A stretch of 64,000 bases of DNA from Halomonas qaidamensis (GTDB lineage: Bacteria > Pseudomonadota > Gammaproteobacteria > Pseudomonadales > Halomonadaceae), in the NCBI RefSeq assembly GCF_025917315.1, contig NZ_CP080627.1, forward strand, positions 2,976,001 through 3,040,000. Reading direction: 5' to 3'. Below, one piece after another: positions 45,936 through 57,700 of the stretch. The notes under the pieces are model-generated. The model did no database searches and had not been told where the DNA came from. It worked only from the letters and a program-made list of their open reading frames with translations. Numbering within the stretch: position 1 is the first letter of the stretch; every line of letters starts with the position of its first letter. The position numbers were made by a program, and so were the translations under genes.

Positions 45936-46853
45936 TTATTCAATGAGCGTATTAGATACCCAGCCTAATGTAGGTAAGCCATTATCCTGAAAATAAACTT
46001 GGCTCCACCCATCCATACTCCCCAGCACATAGACGGATGTACCTCTTGTCAACGATGCAATACGATCAAAGTTAGTGCTTGCTCCGCTACGAATATTGAC
46101 GCTAGACCCCACTATTTTTTTCTCTTCTAAGTTAGGCAAGCTAGCTTCGATGTTCTCTCTCGCGACATCATTTCCACCTTGAGCTGCCATAACGAACCAG
46201 AAAACTGCCCAGGCATGATTTCGCTCTACCCCTTGCCCTCTGGCATGCATCGCACCGAGATTATTTTGTGCAAAAGGGTCGTTCTGTTTGGCAGCCTGCT
46301 CATACCACTCGAAGGCACGGGTGAAGCTTTGTTCTACGCCACGGCCTGTTTCATAAAGGCTACCAATATTATTTTGTGCTGCCACATGCCCCTGTTCAGC
46401 GGCTAGTTCAAACCAGCGCGCGGCAATACTAGAGTCAGCGTCAACGCCTTCACCTTCTAAGTACAATAGGCCTAGCTGAAACTGTGCTGCTGCACTTCCT
46501 GATGTCGCTGCTCTTTCAAACCATTGAGCGGCTGAGCTAGGCTCACCTTCAAGACGTCCAAGCAAGTAAAGTTCTGCCAGCCTGACCTGTGCATCTGCTA
46601 GGCCATTATCCGCCGCAAGCCGATACCATTTATAAGCTTCATCTATACTAGCGCCTACTCCCTGGCCGCGCTCAAACATCATACCTAATGCAAACTGGGA
46701 GTCTGCGTTACCTCGCTCGGCCGCCGTCCGCCACTCGTGGATAGCCGAGGCATAATGGCCACGCTGGTACTCTTGCAGTCCCGTCTCATAATTGGCACTG
46801 GCCAGCGCGCTCGCCCCTAAGAAAACAAAACCAACCAAGGGTAACCATTTCAT
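45936..46853 (-). CDS. Sel1-repeat protein with C-terminal SH3-like domain
   Basis: 305 residues from ATG 46853, with GGAAGAG just upstream; the longer frame from 46871 starts inside the hairpin flank. A signal peptide (MKWLPLVGFVFLGASALASA) sends it to the periplasm. Six Sel1-type repeats of ~36 residues follow (for example DSQFALGMMFERGQGV and AAQNNIGSLYETGRGV, ~25-235). A bacterial SH3 domain with SVNIRSGAS and GWSQVYF follows, ending GWVSNTLIE. Sel1 repeats mediate protein contacts and SH3b domains often bind peptidoglycan peptides. It stands directly behind a terminator-like hairpin and 84 bp before the LysM-FecR gene. Confidence 0.88.
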   Translation of the reverse strand: MKWLPLVGFVFLGASALASANYETGLQEYQRGHYASAIHEWRTAAERGNADSQFALGMMFERGQGVGASIDEAYKWYRLAADNGLADAQVRLAELYLLGRLEGEPSSAAQWFERAATSGSAAAQFQLGLLYLEGEGVDADSSIAARWFELAAEQGHVAAQNNIGSLYETGRGVEQSFTRAFEWYEQAAKQNDPFAQNNLGAMHARGQGVERNHAWAVFWFVMAAQGGNDVARENIEASLPNLEEKKIVGSSVNIRSGASTNFDRIASLTRGTSVYVLGSMDGWSQVYFQDNGLPTLGWVSNTLIE

Positions 46854-46871
46854 ATTAGGCTCTTCCTTCAC

Positions 46872-46901
46872 AAAAGCCCGGTAGGCTTTCGCCTACCGGG
46901 C
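46872..46901 (-). terminator. Intrinsic terminator or attenuator between the DUF6447 and Sel1 genes
   Basis: Perfect 11-bp stem GCCCGGTAGGC and GCCTACCGGGC with a 4-nt loop, followed by TTTT on the minus strand. It lies only 18 bases before the Sel1 start, leaving no room for a promoter in between; only the Sel1 ribosome site fits. Confidence 0.8.
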
Positions 46902-46937
46902 ATTCAACGGTGCAGTGTATTACGCCAGCGAAATAAG

Positions 46938-47306
46938 TTATTTCACTGGTGTCACCGTTTTGGTTACTTCTGCCAGTATGCGAGCATAAGTATTACGTGC
47001 TGTTTGGGTGATCGCTAGTTGATCTTGTAAACGCTGTAGTTCTTGATCAGTAACGCGCAGATTTTGTAACTGCTCGCGTCCCTGCTGCCCCAGACTTTCA
47101 AGGGTATATACTTGGCCATCAATAGTGATCGTTGGCGCTGATACTTGATCACCGACGGCAACAGCCGACTCACTTTCTGAATGACTCATTTCTTGTTCAG
47201 TAGCGTTTACTGCTTTTTCGATAGCATCTGCTGCTTTTTCAGTAGTGCTTGTTTTACTGGCGCTTCTGCTTTTTGCTGAAACGGTGGGACGCTGTTTGCT
47301 CATCAA
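46938..47306 (-). CDS. Small protein with DUF6447-like C-terminus
   Basis: 122 residues. The first ~50 are low-complexity (Ser, Ala, Lys, Thr, Glu) and look disordered. The C-terminal ~70, TITIDGQVYTLESLGQQG, LRVTDQELQRLQDQL and AITQTARNTYARIL, resemble DUF6447, a small conserved domain of unknown function; this is from memory of the pattern. There is no signal peptide or membrane segment, so it is probably cytoplasmic. It is the last gene before the terminator hairpin, downstream of the adhesin and TpgA-like genes. Confidence 0.7.
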   Translation of the reverse strand: MMSKQRPTVSAKSRSASKTSTTEKAADAIEKAVNATEQEMSHSESESAVAVGDQVSAPTITIDGQVYTLESLGQQGREQLQNLRVTDQELQRLQDQLAITQTARNTYARILAEVTKTVTPVK

Positions 47307-47375
47307 AGTTTACCTCTATAGCTAAGTAGTTTCTCAAAACAACGTTAATAATTATTAATCGCTGCGTTACACGTT

Positions 47376-47822
47376 TTATTCAGCTGACTCTGTAGCCTCG
47401 TCACTGTCGAGTTCGACAGAGCCACTTGCTTCAATAGAGTCATCAACTTCGATAGTGTCACCGTTTTCAGGAGGTGTACCAATACGCTCGTGGGTCAATA
47501 CACACAGCACACCTGTGAGAGTATGCTGAATATCAAAATTCGTATCACAGTAGAGTGCCATCGTGTTAAGTAGGCGGCTTTCAAGTATTAATGGGTTTTG
47601 CAGGTCAGTTTCATTAATTGCTAGCCTTGCCATAAATAAACTTCCAGCAGGACACTCTAACGCTTGCTCGTCACTGGCGGCCACACACACTGAGCTTTGG
47701 TCCACGGTGGGGAGAGAAGGTACCTCTTGAGGCTCGGCCATCACGCTCATACTAAACACAGCAAGGCTTACGGCCGTCACAACTGAGGCGGCGAAAGTAG
47801 CAATGTAACCAACATACTTCAT
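47376..47822 (-). CDS. Small exported protein of unknown function
   Basis: 148 residues from ATG 47822, with AGGA eight bases upstream. A signal peptide (KYVGYIATFAASVVTAVS and on to VMAEP) predicts export to the periplasm. The mature part has five cysteines (SVCVAA, ALECPAGS, LYCDTNF, GVLCVLT), and the C-terminal ~35 residues are Glu/Asp/Ser-rich (DDSIEASGSVELDSDE). I do not recognise a family. Its place between the TpgA-like and DUF6447-like genes suggests a role with the adhesin. The odd number of cysteines could mean disulfides within a partner complex. Confidence 0.7.
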   Translation of the reverse strand: MKYVGYIATFAASVVTAVSLAVFSMSVMAEPQEVPSLPTVDQSSVCVAASDEQALECPAGSLFMARLAINETDLQNPLILESRLLNTMALYCDTNFDIQHTLTGVLCVLTHERIGTPPENGDTIEVDDSIEASGSVELDSDEATESAE

Positions 47823-47852
47823 TATCAAGTGTCCTATTTTTAAGTTTCTTAA

Positions 47853-47871
47853 GGGGGGCATTAATCCCCCC
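47853..47871. repeat. Short GC-only hairpin after the TpgA-like gene
   Basis: GGGGGG, a 7-nt loop, then CCCCCC, lying between the TpgA-like gene and the next gene. On the minus strand it is followed by TTAAG, so it is at best a weak terminator. Confidence 0.4.
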
Positions 47872-47921
47872 TGTTTTCACATGCATGTTTTACTTAGCAG
47901 TAAAACCATTTAGCCACACAA

Positions 47922-48755
47922 CTATTGAGCAGTTTCTGTCACCGTAATTTCTACACGCCTATTCGGCCTTAAACACTCAGTAACACTTGGTATTGCAGTT
48001 CTACCGGGGCACTCTACAACAGGGTCTGCCATACCACGCCCTGCTGTCATAACACTTGAGCGACTGATCCCTTGGTTAACCATACGCTCCCCGACTGTCT
48101 CAGCACGAGAATTAGATAGCGCTAAGTTATAAGCCTCACTACCAAAGCGGTCGGTATAACCGATAATCAGTATATTAGGGCTTACAAAATCCTCATTAAT
48201 CGTTTGGGTGACCATATCTACAACACGACGGCCTTCTAAGGTTAATTTATCACTATCAAAATCAAATAATACATCACCCGATAGTGTTAACTTTTCTTGT
48301 CGTGGCTCGGCGGCAACTTCCTCTACTTCAATAGGCACTAAAAGAGCGGGACACTGAGCATCTCGCCAACGTGTGCTTTCTAACGCCATATCGTCGTCAT
48401 AATGCACTTGGTATTGGCATGTGATGTAATCCTGACCATTACCCGTATAGAGGTTAAAGACGTAGTTCCATTCGCGAACCCCAAAGAATCCTTCTGCATA
48501 ATGGGGGTTACCGATTAACTGGCGTACCTGATCCTTGGTTTGACTTTCCCTGATACGTAGGATGCTTTCAGGGTCAACGAACTTACCCCCGTCATACCAG
48601 TTACCTGCCAGTGCAGGAAAGCCATCGCCTGCCTCGCGTAGCTCAGTACGGTCGTTGTTGGGTGGACTGGCACAGCCCGCCAACATGAGAACGCCGGCCA
48701 TACTGGCGGCCCCAAGGGCCGCCTTTTTCATCATCTTATTACGAAGATTTCTCAC
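47922..48755 (-). CDS. tpgA: TpgA-like lipoprotein: SmpA/OmlA plus OmpA-type domains
   Basis: 277 residues from GTG 48755, chosen because AAGGAG lies six bases upstream and overlaps the adhesin stop codon (TAAAGGAG). Lipobox LAGC gives an outer-membrane lipoprotein. The first domain (about residues 55-140) looks SmpA/OmlA (BamE)-like: ESILRIRESQTKDQVRQLIG and EWNYVFNLYTG. The second (~165-277) is OmpA-type peptidoglycan-binding: LFDFDSDKLTLEG, IIGYTDRFGSEAYNLALSNSRA and RPNRRVEI. This two-domain form next to a giant trimeric autotransporter matches TpgA of Acinetobacter sp. Tol 5. TpgA links the AtaA adhesin to peptidoglycan. The match is by architecture and context. Confidence 0.88.
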   Translation of the reverse strand: MRNLRNKMMKKAALGAASMAGVLMLAGCASPPNNDRTELREAGDGFPALAGNWYDGGKFVDPESILRIRESQTKDQVRQLIGNPHYAEGFFGVREWNYVFNLYTGNGQDYITCQYQVHYDDDMALESTRWRDAQCPALLVPIEVEEVAAEPRQEKLTLSGDVLFDFDSDKLTLEGRRVVDMVTQTINEDFVSPNILIIGYTDRFGSEAYNLALSNSRAETVGERMVNQGISRSSVMTAGRGMADPVVECPGRTAIPSVTECLRPNRRVEITVTETAQ

Positions 48756-48766
48756 GTCGTTCTCCT

Positions 48767-51700
48767 TTACCAATGCCAGCCAGCGCCAATGCCTGCGCCG
48801 AAGTTGCTTTGCGAGTCGCCGGTGATCTTACCTTGGATAATCCAACGGCCATTATCAGAGAGGCGCGACACACCTACCGAGATAGCAGACTCACCGCCAT
48901 AGGTACCTGCACCAACCCCTATCATGCTCTTACCAGGCATCCAGGCTTGCGGCACAGTTGACGCCGCGATTGCGCTGGCAGAGCCGGCATTAGCATTACG
49001 TTCAACGCTATCAATACGGCCATGCACGTTGTTGATCTCGTTAGTGAAGCGACGACCAAGCTCATTCATCTGGCCTACATTCACCGCGTCTGTTTCATTA
49101 ATACCAGGGGCTACGTTGGTAATAGTGGTACCTTCTTCTCCTCTCAGTGTGATGGTGTTGTAATTCACATTGCCATCTTCGTCACGGTCGTAGTTCACCG
49201 CGCCACGCTGTACCGCTTCTAGCTGACGAACGTTAACTGCATCGGTAGCCTGGGTACCGCCCGCCACATTGGTAATCTGGCGCTCGTTACCGGCACTACC
49301 TACAGAAACAGCCCCTTGGGTAGACGCCACCGCTTCATTAGAGAAGCGCTCGCGCTCACCATTCATACCTTCACGGTCTGCAACAGATCCTGCACCTAGT
49401 GCAACGCTACCTTCCGTATTGGCCTGGGCGCCGGCACCAGAGGCAACGCTACGGTCACCCGCAGCAACACTGCTTGGCCCCATCGCAATGCTGTCAGCGC
49501 CTTGCGGGTTGGCAGCAGGTCCTTCACTGTTAGCGCGGAAGTACTTAGAGCCACCCTGCTCAATGTTGGTGATTTGATTACTCACCTCCCACAGCTGGCT
49601 ACCATTCACCGCATCCATGCTGTCTTTGGTGACATCACCCGGTGCTACATTAGTAATGGTGGTGCCGTTGTCGCCCGCTAGGGTAATGGTGCTGTAATCA
49701 ACGCTGTTATCGTCGTTGCGGTCATATTTCACCGCTCGGTCATCCAGATCCGCCAAGTCGTTGGTGATATTACTGATATCGCCTTCAACGTTGGTAACGC
49801 GGCTGTCTAACGCGCCGACCGCTTGATTAGTGGCATAAAGCTGGCTGCCATTAATTGCATCGGTACTTTCGGCAGAAATCCGACCTGCCGCCACGTTAGT
49901 CACAGTGCGCTCGTTACCCTCACTTCCCACACTGACCGTTGACACCACACCTTCACCAGCACCGGCAAACTGATACGTTGTGCCTGCAATAACTACCGAG
50001 GTCGTGCGTACAGTGTCGGCAGTCACAGACCCTTCACCTAACGCCACGCTACCTTGATGCGATGCCACTGCCTGATAACCCAGAGCCAGCGCACGGTCGG
50101 CGGCAGCGCGTGCTTCGTAACCGACTGCCGTTGAGCCTTGCCCTTGAGCAAAAGCATCACTGACACTCAACCCACGATCATTGGTGCGCACATAACGAAT
50201 ACCCAGGCCATTGTCAGTAACGTATTCATTACTAATATCGCCAGTCACGTTCGTCACGATGCTTTCCAACTGATACAGCTGAGAGCCGTTGATCGCATCT
50301 TTACTATCAGCCGATACGTCACCATCAGCCATATTGGTGATTTTGTTATCACCCATGCTGATGCCATCAGCACTGATCACCGGGCCACTATCACCGACGC
50401 TAATGCTGTTACCGATCTCCAGGTCATCATTCAGCGCTAGTGCTAATGTTTGTTTATCAGTCAGTTTGGTAACGATATTGCGGTTACCCTTTTCATCTGC
50501 TTCACCCACGATATCTAGACGCTCACCGAGGCGGCGCTGGGTATCTTCACCTTCGTCAGCACCGAAGGTCAGCGGATTAGTAGCAATTAACTGATCACCC
50601 GCGTTGTCAACATAGTCTTTGTTAACAACTTGGTTACCTTCGGTGATGCCCTCTGGCGCGATGTTGTAGGTGACTTGATCACCGTTCACTACGAAACGAT
50701 CGCCCAGTTTGGTCTCACCCGTGACAGTGAGGTTATTGCTGGTGATGTTTTCTAGCCCCGTCAGGTTATTGGCTAGCTGTACCTTCAGGCCGCCTTCACC
50801 ATTGTGAGTGATGCCGATGTTGTTTTCGCTCAACTCACCCGTTGCACCACCCGTTAGGCTCAGCGTTTCGTTAAGGTTACGAAGAACCGATACCTCATCA
50901 TCGCCCTCAAAGATCAAACCATCACTCAGTGTTGCAATCGTTTCTTCGATAGGGTTGCCATCCGCATCATCTCTGATGTAGGCAATACGAGAGAGGCCAT
51001 CTTCACCATCAATACCCCGCGAGCCCGTTGCTCCATCAATACCGTAGAACGACAGGCCGTTGTTACCATCATTGAGAACAACCGTGTCAAACGTTGGGTC
51101 CTTATCTATCATCACCATGAGGTTGCCCTCGGCATTCACCATGGTTTTGATGTTGTCAGCTGAGTAGGAGGCATCTGCTTTATCACCGTTGCCCAAAATA
51201 CTAACCGTTTCACCCAGGCGTTTTTGGATGCTGTTAGTGTTACCTGCAAAGGTCAGCGGAGCATTGGCTTGATCACTCACCGCCTGCAGTTGACTTCCGT
51301 TGATCGCATCCGTGCTCGTCGCACTCACCTCGCCTGGCGCCACGTTGGTAATCGTTTGATTACCCGCGTCAATGCCTCCGATAGTGATGCTCGGCGTATT
51401 GGCCACCTGACTACCAGTTCCATCAATGAACTGAGCACCAATGTCATTGATGGTGAAGAACGTATCACCAGTAATGTCACCGAAGGTGGCGCTATTTAGG
51501 CCAGTAAGATCTCTGGCCAGGGCAACGGTGATGTTGTTACCGTCGACCTGCGTCATGATGTTCTGGCCTTCATCGAACGCTGACCAATCGGTATTGCCTG
51601 CAGCACCAGTGATATCGACCTGGGTATTCAGCTTGGCATTGTGGACATCGCCGTCATTCGCGCCGAATTTCAGGCCGTCGTTCAGCGTGGCGACTTCCTG

Positions 51701-54700
51701 GTCGTCATAAACGATGCGGGTAATGCTTTCACCGTCGACACCATCGCTGCCATTCGTACCGTCAATACCAATCGTGGTGCTGCCAGCCGGACCAGTCAGG
51801 CCGATTGTGCCGTCTTTGCCGTTAAGCACAACGCTGGAGCCGTCTTTGCCGTTAACACCGATAGTGCCGTCGACGCCATCTTGGCCTGCTTGACCAACGC
51901 TTAGGTTATTGCCCAGCGCGAAGTCGATGGCGTTATCGCTCACCGTGGTGATGATGCTGCCATCTTCACTGGTGTAGGCAACGGTCTCGCCCAGCTGGAC
52001 GTTGTCGTCGGCACCGTTATCCGCGGCAATGTTGAAGCCTTGGTTGGCAATCGCTTCGACGTCATTCAGCTGATCGACATTCACTGCATCCGTGCCGTCT
52101 GTGCCCGGGGCGAGGTTGGTGATCTTCGTATCACCCATGTCGATGCCGCCGTTGTTGATCGTCGGGCCATCGGTAATCGCCACTTCGGTCAGGCCGCTTA
52201 GGTTCTGAGCCAGCTGAACCCTTAGGCTGCCATCGCTATCTTTGGTGATGCCGATATTGCCGTCCGTCAGGGCGTTCACATCAGCGCCGCCAGTCAAGCC
52301 AAGCGTTTCATTCAGCTTGCGCGTTACCACTTCGCCGTCGTCGCCCTGGAACTTCAGGCCGTCGTTCAGCGTGGCAACTTCTTGATCATTGCCTTCCGGG
52401 TCGGTGTAAACGATGCGTGTCACGCCGTCTACGCCATCAACGCCCGGTGCACCGTCCTGGATCGAGATGGTGGTTAGGCCATCCGTGCCGTTGGGGCCCG
52501 CCGGACCGGCTAGGCCGATCGTGCCGTTCTCGCCATCGATAGCAACGCCGTCTTTACCATCCTTGCCGTTGACGACAATGCTGCCTGGGGTGGTGTCATC
52601 TCCCACGATCAGATCACTGCCCAGGGCGAAGTCGATGGCGTTATCGCTCACCGTGGTGATGATGCTGCCATCTTCACTGGTGTAGGCAACGGTCTCGCCC
52701 AGCTGGACGTTGTCGTCGGCACCGTTATCCGCGGCAATGTTGAAGCCTTGGTTGGCAATCGCTTCGACGTCATTCAGCTGATCGACATTCACTGCATCCG
52801 TGCCGTCTGTGCCCGGGGCGAGGTTGGTGATCTTCGTATCACCCATGTCGATGCCGCCGTTGTTGATCGTCGGGCCATCGGTAATCGCTACTTCGGTCAG
52901 GCCGCTTAGGTTCTGAGCCAGCTGAACCCTTAGGCTGCCATCGCTATCTTTGGTGATGCCGATATTGCCGTCCGTCAGGGCGTTCACATCAGCGCCGCCA
53001 GTCAAGCCAAGCGTTTCATTCAGCTTGCGCGTTACCACTTCGCCGTCGTCGCCCTGGAACTTCAGGCCGTCGTTCAGCGTGGCAACTTCTTGATCATTGC
53101 CTTCCGGGTCGGTGTAAACGATGCGTGTCACGCCGTCTACGCCATCAACGCCCGGTGCACCGTCCTGGATCGAGATGGTGGTTAGGCCATCCGTGCCGTT
53201 GGGGCCCGCCGGACCGGCTAGGCCGATCGTGCCGTTCTCGCCATCGATAGCAACGCCGTCTTTACCATCCTTGCCGTTGACGACAATGCTGCCTGGGGTG
53301 GTGTCATCTCCCACGATCAGATCACTGCCCAGGGCGAAGTCGATGGCGTTATCGCTCACCGTGGTGACGATGCTGCCGTCGCCACTGGTGTAGGTAACGG
53401 TCTCGCCCAGCTGGACGTTGTCGTCGGCACCGTTATCCGCGGCGATATTGAAGCCTTGGTTGGCAATCGCTTCGACGTCATTCAGCTGATCGACATTCAC
53501 TGCATCCGTGCCGTCTGTGCCCGGGGCGAGGTTGGTGATCTTCGTATCACCCATGTCGATGCCGCCGTTGTTGATCGTCGGGCCATCGGTAATCGCTACT
53601 TCGGTCAGGCCGCTTAGGTTCTGAGCCAGCTGAACCCTTAGGCTGCCATCGCTATCTTTGGTGATGCCGATATTGCCGTCCGTCAGGGCGTTCACATCAG
53701 CGCCGCCAGTCAAGCCAAGCGTTTCATTCAGCTTGCGCGTTACCACTTCGCCGTCGTCGCCCTGGAACTTCAGGCCGTCGTTCAGCGTGGCAACTTCTTG
53801 ATCATTGCCTTCCGGGTCGGTGTAAACGATGCGTGTCACGCCGTCTACGCCATCAACGCCCGGTGCACCGTCCTGGATCGAGATGGTGGTTAGGCCATCC
53901 GTGCCGTTGGGGCCCGCCGGACCGGCTAGGCCGATCGTGCCGTTCTCGCCATCGATAGCAACGCCGTCTTTACCATCCTTGCCGTTGACGACAATGCTGC
54001 CTGGGGTGGTGTCATCTCCCACGATCAGATCACTGCCCAGGGCGAAGTCGATGGCGTTATCGCTCACCGTGGTGACGATGCTGCCGTCGCCACTGGTGTA
54101 GGTAACGGTCTCGCCCAGCTGGACGTTGTCGTCGGCACCGTTATCCGCGGCGATATTGAAGCCTTGGTTGGCAATCGCTTCGACGTCATTCAGCTGATCG
54201 ACATTCACTGCATCCGTGCCGTCTGTGCCCGGGGCGAGGTTGGTGATCTTCGTATCACCCATGTCGATGCCGCCGTTGTTGATCGTCGGGCCATCGGTAA
54301 TCGCTACTTCGGTCAGGCCGCTTAGGTTCTGAGCCAGCTGAACCCTTAGGCTGCCATCGCTATCTTTGGTGATGCCGATATTGCCGTCCGTCAGGGCGTT
54401 CACATCAGCGCCGCCAGTCAAGCCAAGCGTTTCATTCAGCTTGCGCGTTACCACTTCGCCGTCGTCGCCCTGGAACTTCAGGCCGTCGTTCAGCGTGGCA
54501 ACTTCTTGATCATTGCCTTCCGGGTCGGTGTAAACGATGCGTGTCACGCCGTCTACGCCATCAACGCCCGGTGCACCGTCCTGGATCGAGATGGTGGTTA
54601 GGCCATCCGTGCCGTTGGGGCCCGCCGGACCGGCTAGGCCGATCGTGCCGTTCTCGCCATCGATAGCAACGCCGTCTTTACCATCCTTGCCGTTGACGAC

Positions 54701-57700
54701 AATGCTGCCTGGGGTGGTGTCATCTCCCACGATCAGATCACTGCCCAGGGCGAAGTCGATGGCGTTATCGCTCACCGTGGTGACGATGCTGCCGTCGCCA
54801 CTGGTGTAGGTAACGGTCTCGCCCAGCTGGACGTTGTCGTCGGCACCGTTATCCGCGGCGATATTGAAGCCTTGGTTGGCAATCGCTTCGACGTCATTCA
54901 GCTGATCGACATTCACTGCATCCGTGCCGTCTGTGCCCGGGGCGAGGTTGGTGATCTTCGTATCACCCATGTCGATGCCGCCGTTGTTGATCGTCGGGCC
55001 ATCGGTAATCGCTACTTCGGTCAGGCCGCTTAGGTTCTGAGCCAGCTGAACCCTTAGGCTGCCATCGCTATCTTTGGTGATGCCGATATTGCCGTCCGTC
55101 AGGGCGTTCACATCAGCGCCGCCAGTCAAGCCAAGCGTTTCATTCAGCTTGCGCGTTACCACTTCGCCGTCGTCGCCCTGGAACTTCAGGCCGTCGTTCA
55201 GCGTGGCAACTTCTTGATCATTGCCTTCCGGGTCGGTGTAAACGATGCGTGTCACGCCGTCTACGCCATCAACGCCCGGTGCACCGTCCTGGATCGAGAT
55301 GGTGGTTAGGCCATCCGTGCCGTTGGGGCCCGCCGGACCGGCTAGGCCGATCGTGCCGTTCTCGCCATCGATAGCAACGCCGTCTTTACCATCCTTGCCG
55401 TTGACGACAATGCTGCCTGGGGTGGTGTCATCTCCCACGATCAGATCACTGCCCAGGGCGAAGTCGATGGCGTTATCGCTCACCGTGGTGACGATGCTGC
55501 CATCTTCACTGGTGTAGGCAACGGTCTCGCCCAGCTTGACGGTGTCTTCGGTCGCCGCTGGATCTGCCAGATCGGCATTGTCTGCGGTGATGTTGAAGCC
55601 TGTAGTGACCAGGGTGTTATTGGCGTTCTGAAGATCGCCCACGTTCACCGCATTGGTGAGGTCATCACCGGTGGCGGTCTCTAGGGTGGTGCCGGTCAGG
55701 CCGCTTTCCACGCTGGTGATTTGCTTGTCACCCATGTCGGCACCCTGGAAGTTCGGGGTGTCGGCAAACTGGATTTCAATACCACCGGCTTGGGTTGCGA
55801 CGGTCTTGACGTTGCCTGAGGAGTAGGCAATCGGGTCGCCCGCTGCATCGGTGTCGGCGCCGGTGCCCACAATCTGCAGTTCGTCGTTCAGATTACGGGT
55901 GACGTAACCCGCCGTCGTGCCGGTGTTGTCGTTGCCTGAGAAGCGCAGGCCGTCATCTTCTAGCGTGGCCACGGTCTTGTTGTTGCCATCGCCGTCTTCG
56001 AAGGTCAGACGTGTCACGTCAGTGGCGTCGGCCATGACGTCGCCCGGTAGGATCTGCGGACGCAGGATGGTTTGTGGGCTGATGCCATTCTGACCCGCCG
56101 GACCTGTCAGGCCGATGGAGCCGTCTGCGCCGTTGATCGCAACGCCACTCACGCCGTCGGCACCGTCAACCCCTAACGTGCCGTCCACCCCTGGCTCGCC
56201 AGGCGCGCCCGGGCCACCAATGGTGAGGTCGGTGTTCAACGCGAAGTCGATTTCGTTGTCACGCACCGTGGTGATGATGTTGCCATCGTCACTGGTGTAG
56301 GCAACGGTCTCGCCCAGGGCAACGGTGTCTTCCGTCGCCGCTGGATCGGCTAGATCGGCATTGTCTGCGGTGATGTTGAAGCCTGTAGTGACCAGGGTGT
56401 TATTGGCGTTCTGAAGATCGCCCACGTTCACCGCATTGGTGAGGTCATCACCGGTGGCGGTCTCTAGGGTGGTGCCGGTCAGGCCGCTTTCCACGCTGGT
56501 GATTTGCTTGTCACCCATGTCGGCACCCTGGAAGTTCGGGGTGTCGGCAAACTGGATTTCAATACCACCGGCTTGGGTTGCGACGGTCTTGACGTTGCCT
56601 GAGGAGTAGGCAATCGGGGCGCCCGCTGCATCGGTGTCGGCACCGGTGCCCACAATCTGCAGTTCGTCGTTCAGATTACGGGTGACGTAACCATCCGCGG
56701 TACCGGTGTTGTCGTTACCCGAGAAGCGCAGGCCGTCATCTTCCAGCGTGGCCACGGTCTTGTTGTTGCCATCGCCGTCTTCGAAGGTCAGACGTGTCAC
56801 GTCAGTGGCGTCGGCCATGACGTCGCCCGGTAGGATCTGCGGACGCAGGATGGTTTGTGGGCTGATGCCATTCTGACCCGCCGGACCTGTCAGGCCGATG
56901 GAGCCGTCTGCGCCGTTGATCGCAACGCCACTCACGCCGTCGGCACCGTCAACCCCTAACGTGCCGTCCACCCCTGGTTCGCCAGGCGCGCCCGGACCAC
57001 CAATGGTGAGGTCGGTGTTCAACGCGAAGTCGATTTCGTTGTCACGCACCGTGGTGATGATGTTGCCATCGTCACTGGTGTAGGCCACGGTCTCGCCCAG
57101 CTTGACGGTGTCTTCGGTCGCCGCTGGATCTGCCAGATCGGCATTGTCTGCGGTGATGTTGAAGCCTGTAGTGACCAGGGTGTTATTGGCGTTCTGAAGA
57201 TCGCCCACGTTCACCGCATTGGTGAGGTCATCACCGGTGGCGGTCTCTAGGGTGGTGCCGGTCAGGCCGCTTTCCACGCTGGTGATTTGCTTGTCACCCA
57301 TGTCGGCACCCTGGAAGTTCGGGGTGTCGGCAAACTGGATTTCAATACCACCGGCTTGGGTTGCGACGGTCTTGACGTTGCCTGAGGAGTAGGCAATCGG
57401 GGCGCCCGCTGCATCGGTGTCGGCACCGGTGCCCACAATCTGCAGTTCGTCGTTCAGATTACGGGTGACGTAACCATCCGCGGTACCGGTGTTGTCGTTA
57501 CCCGAGAAGCGCAGGCCGTCATCTTCCAGCGTGGCCACGGTCTTGTTGTTGCCATCGCCGTCTTCGAAGGTCAGACGTGTCACGTCAGTGGCGTCGGCCA
57601 TGACGTCGCCCGGTAGGATCTGCGGACGCAGGATGGTTTGTGGGCTGATGCCATTCTGACCCGCCGGACCTGTCAGGCCGATGGAGCCGTCTGCGCCGTT

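Noticed and set aside
52413..55517. Five identical 90-codon + frames at 708-bp spacing
   Set aside because: They are antisense shadows of array A in the adhesin. Similar 61- and 93-codon frames opposite array B have the same explanation.
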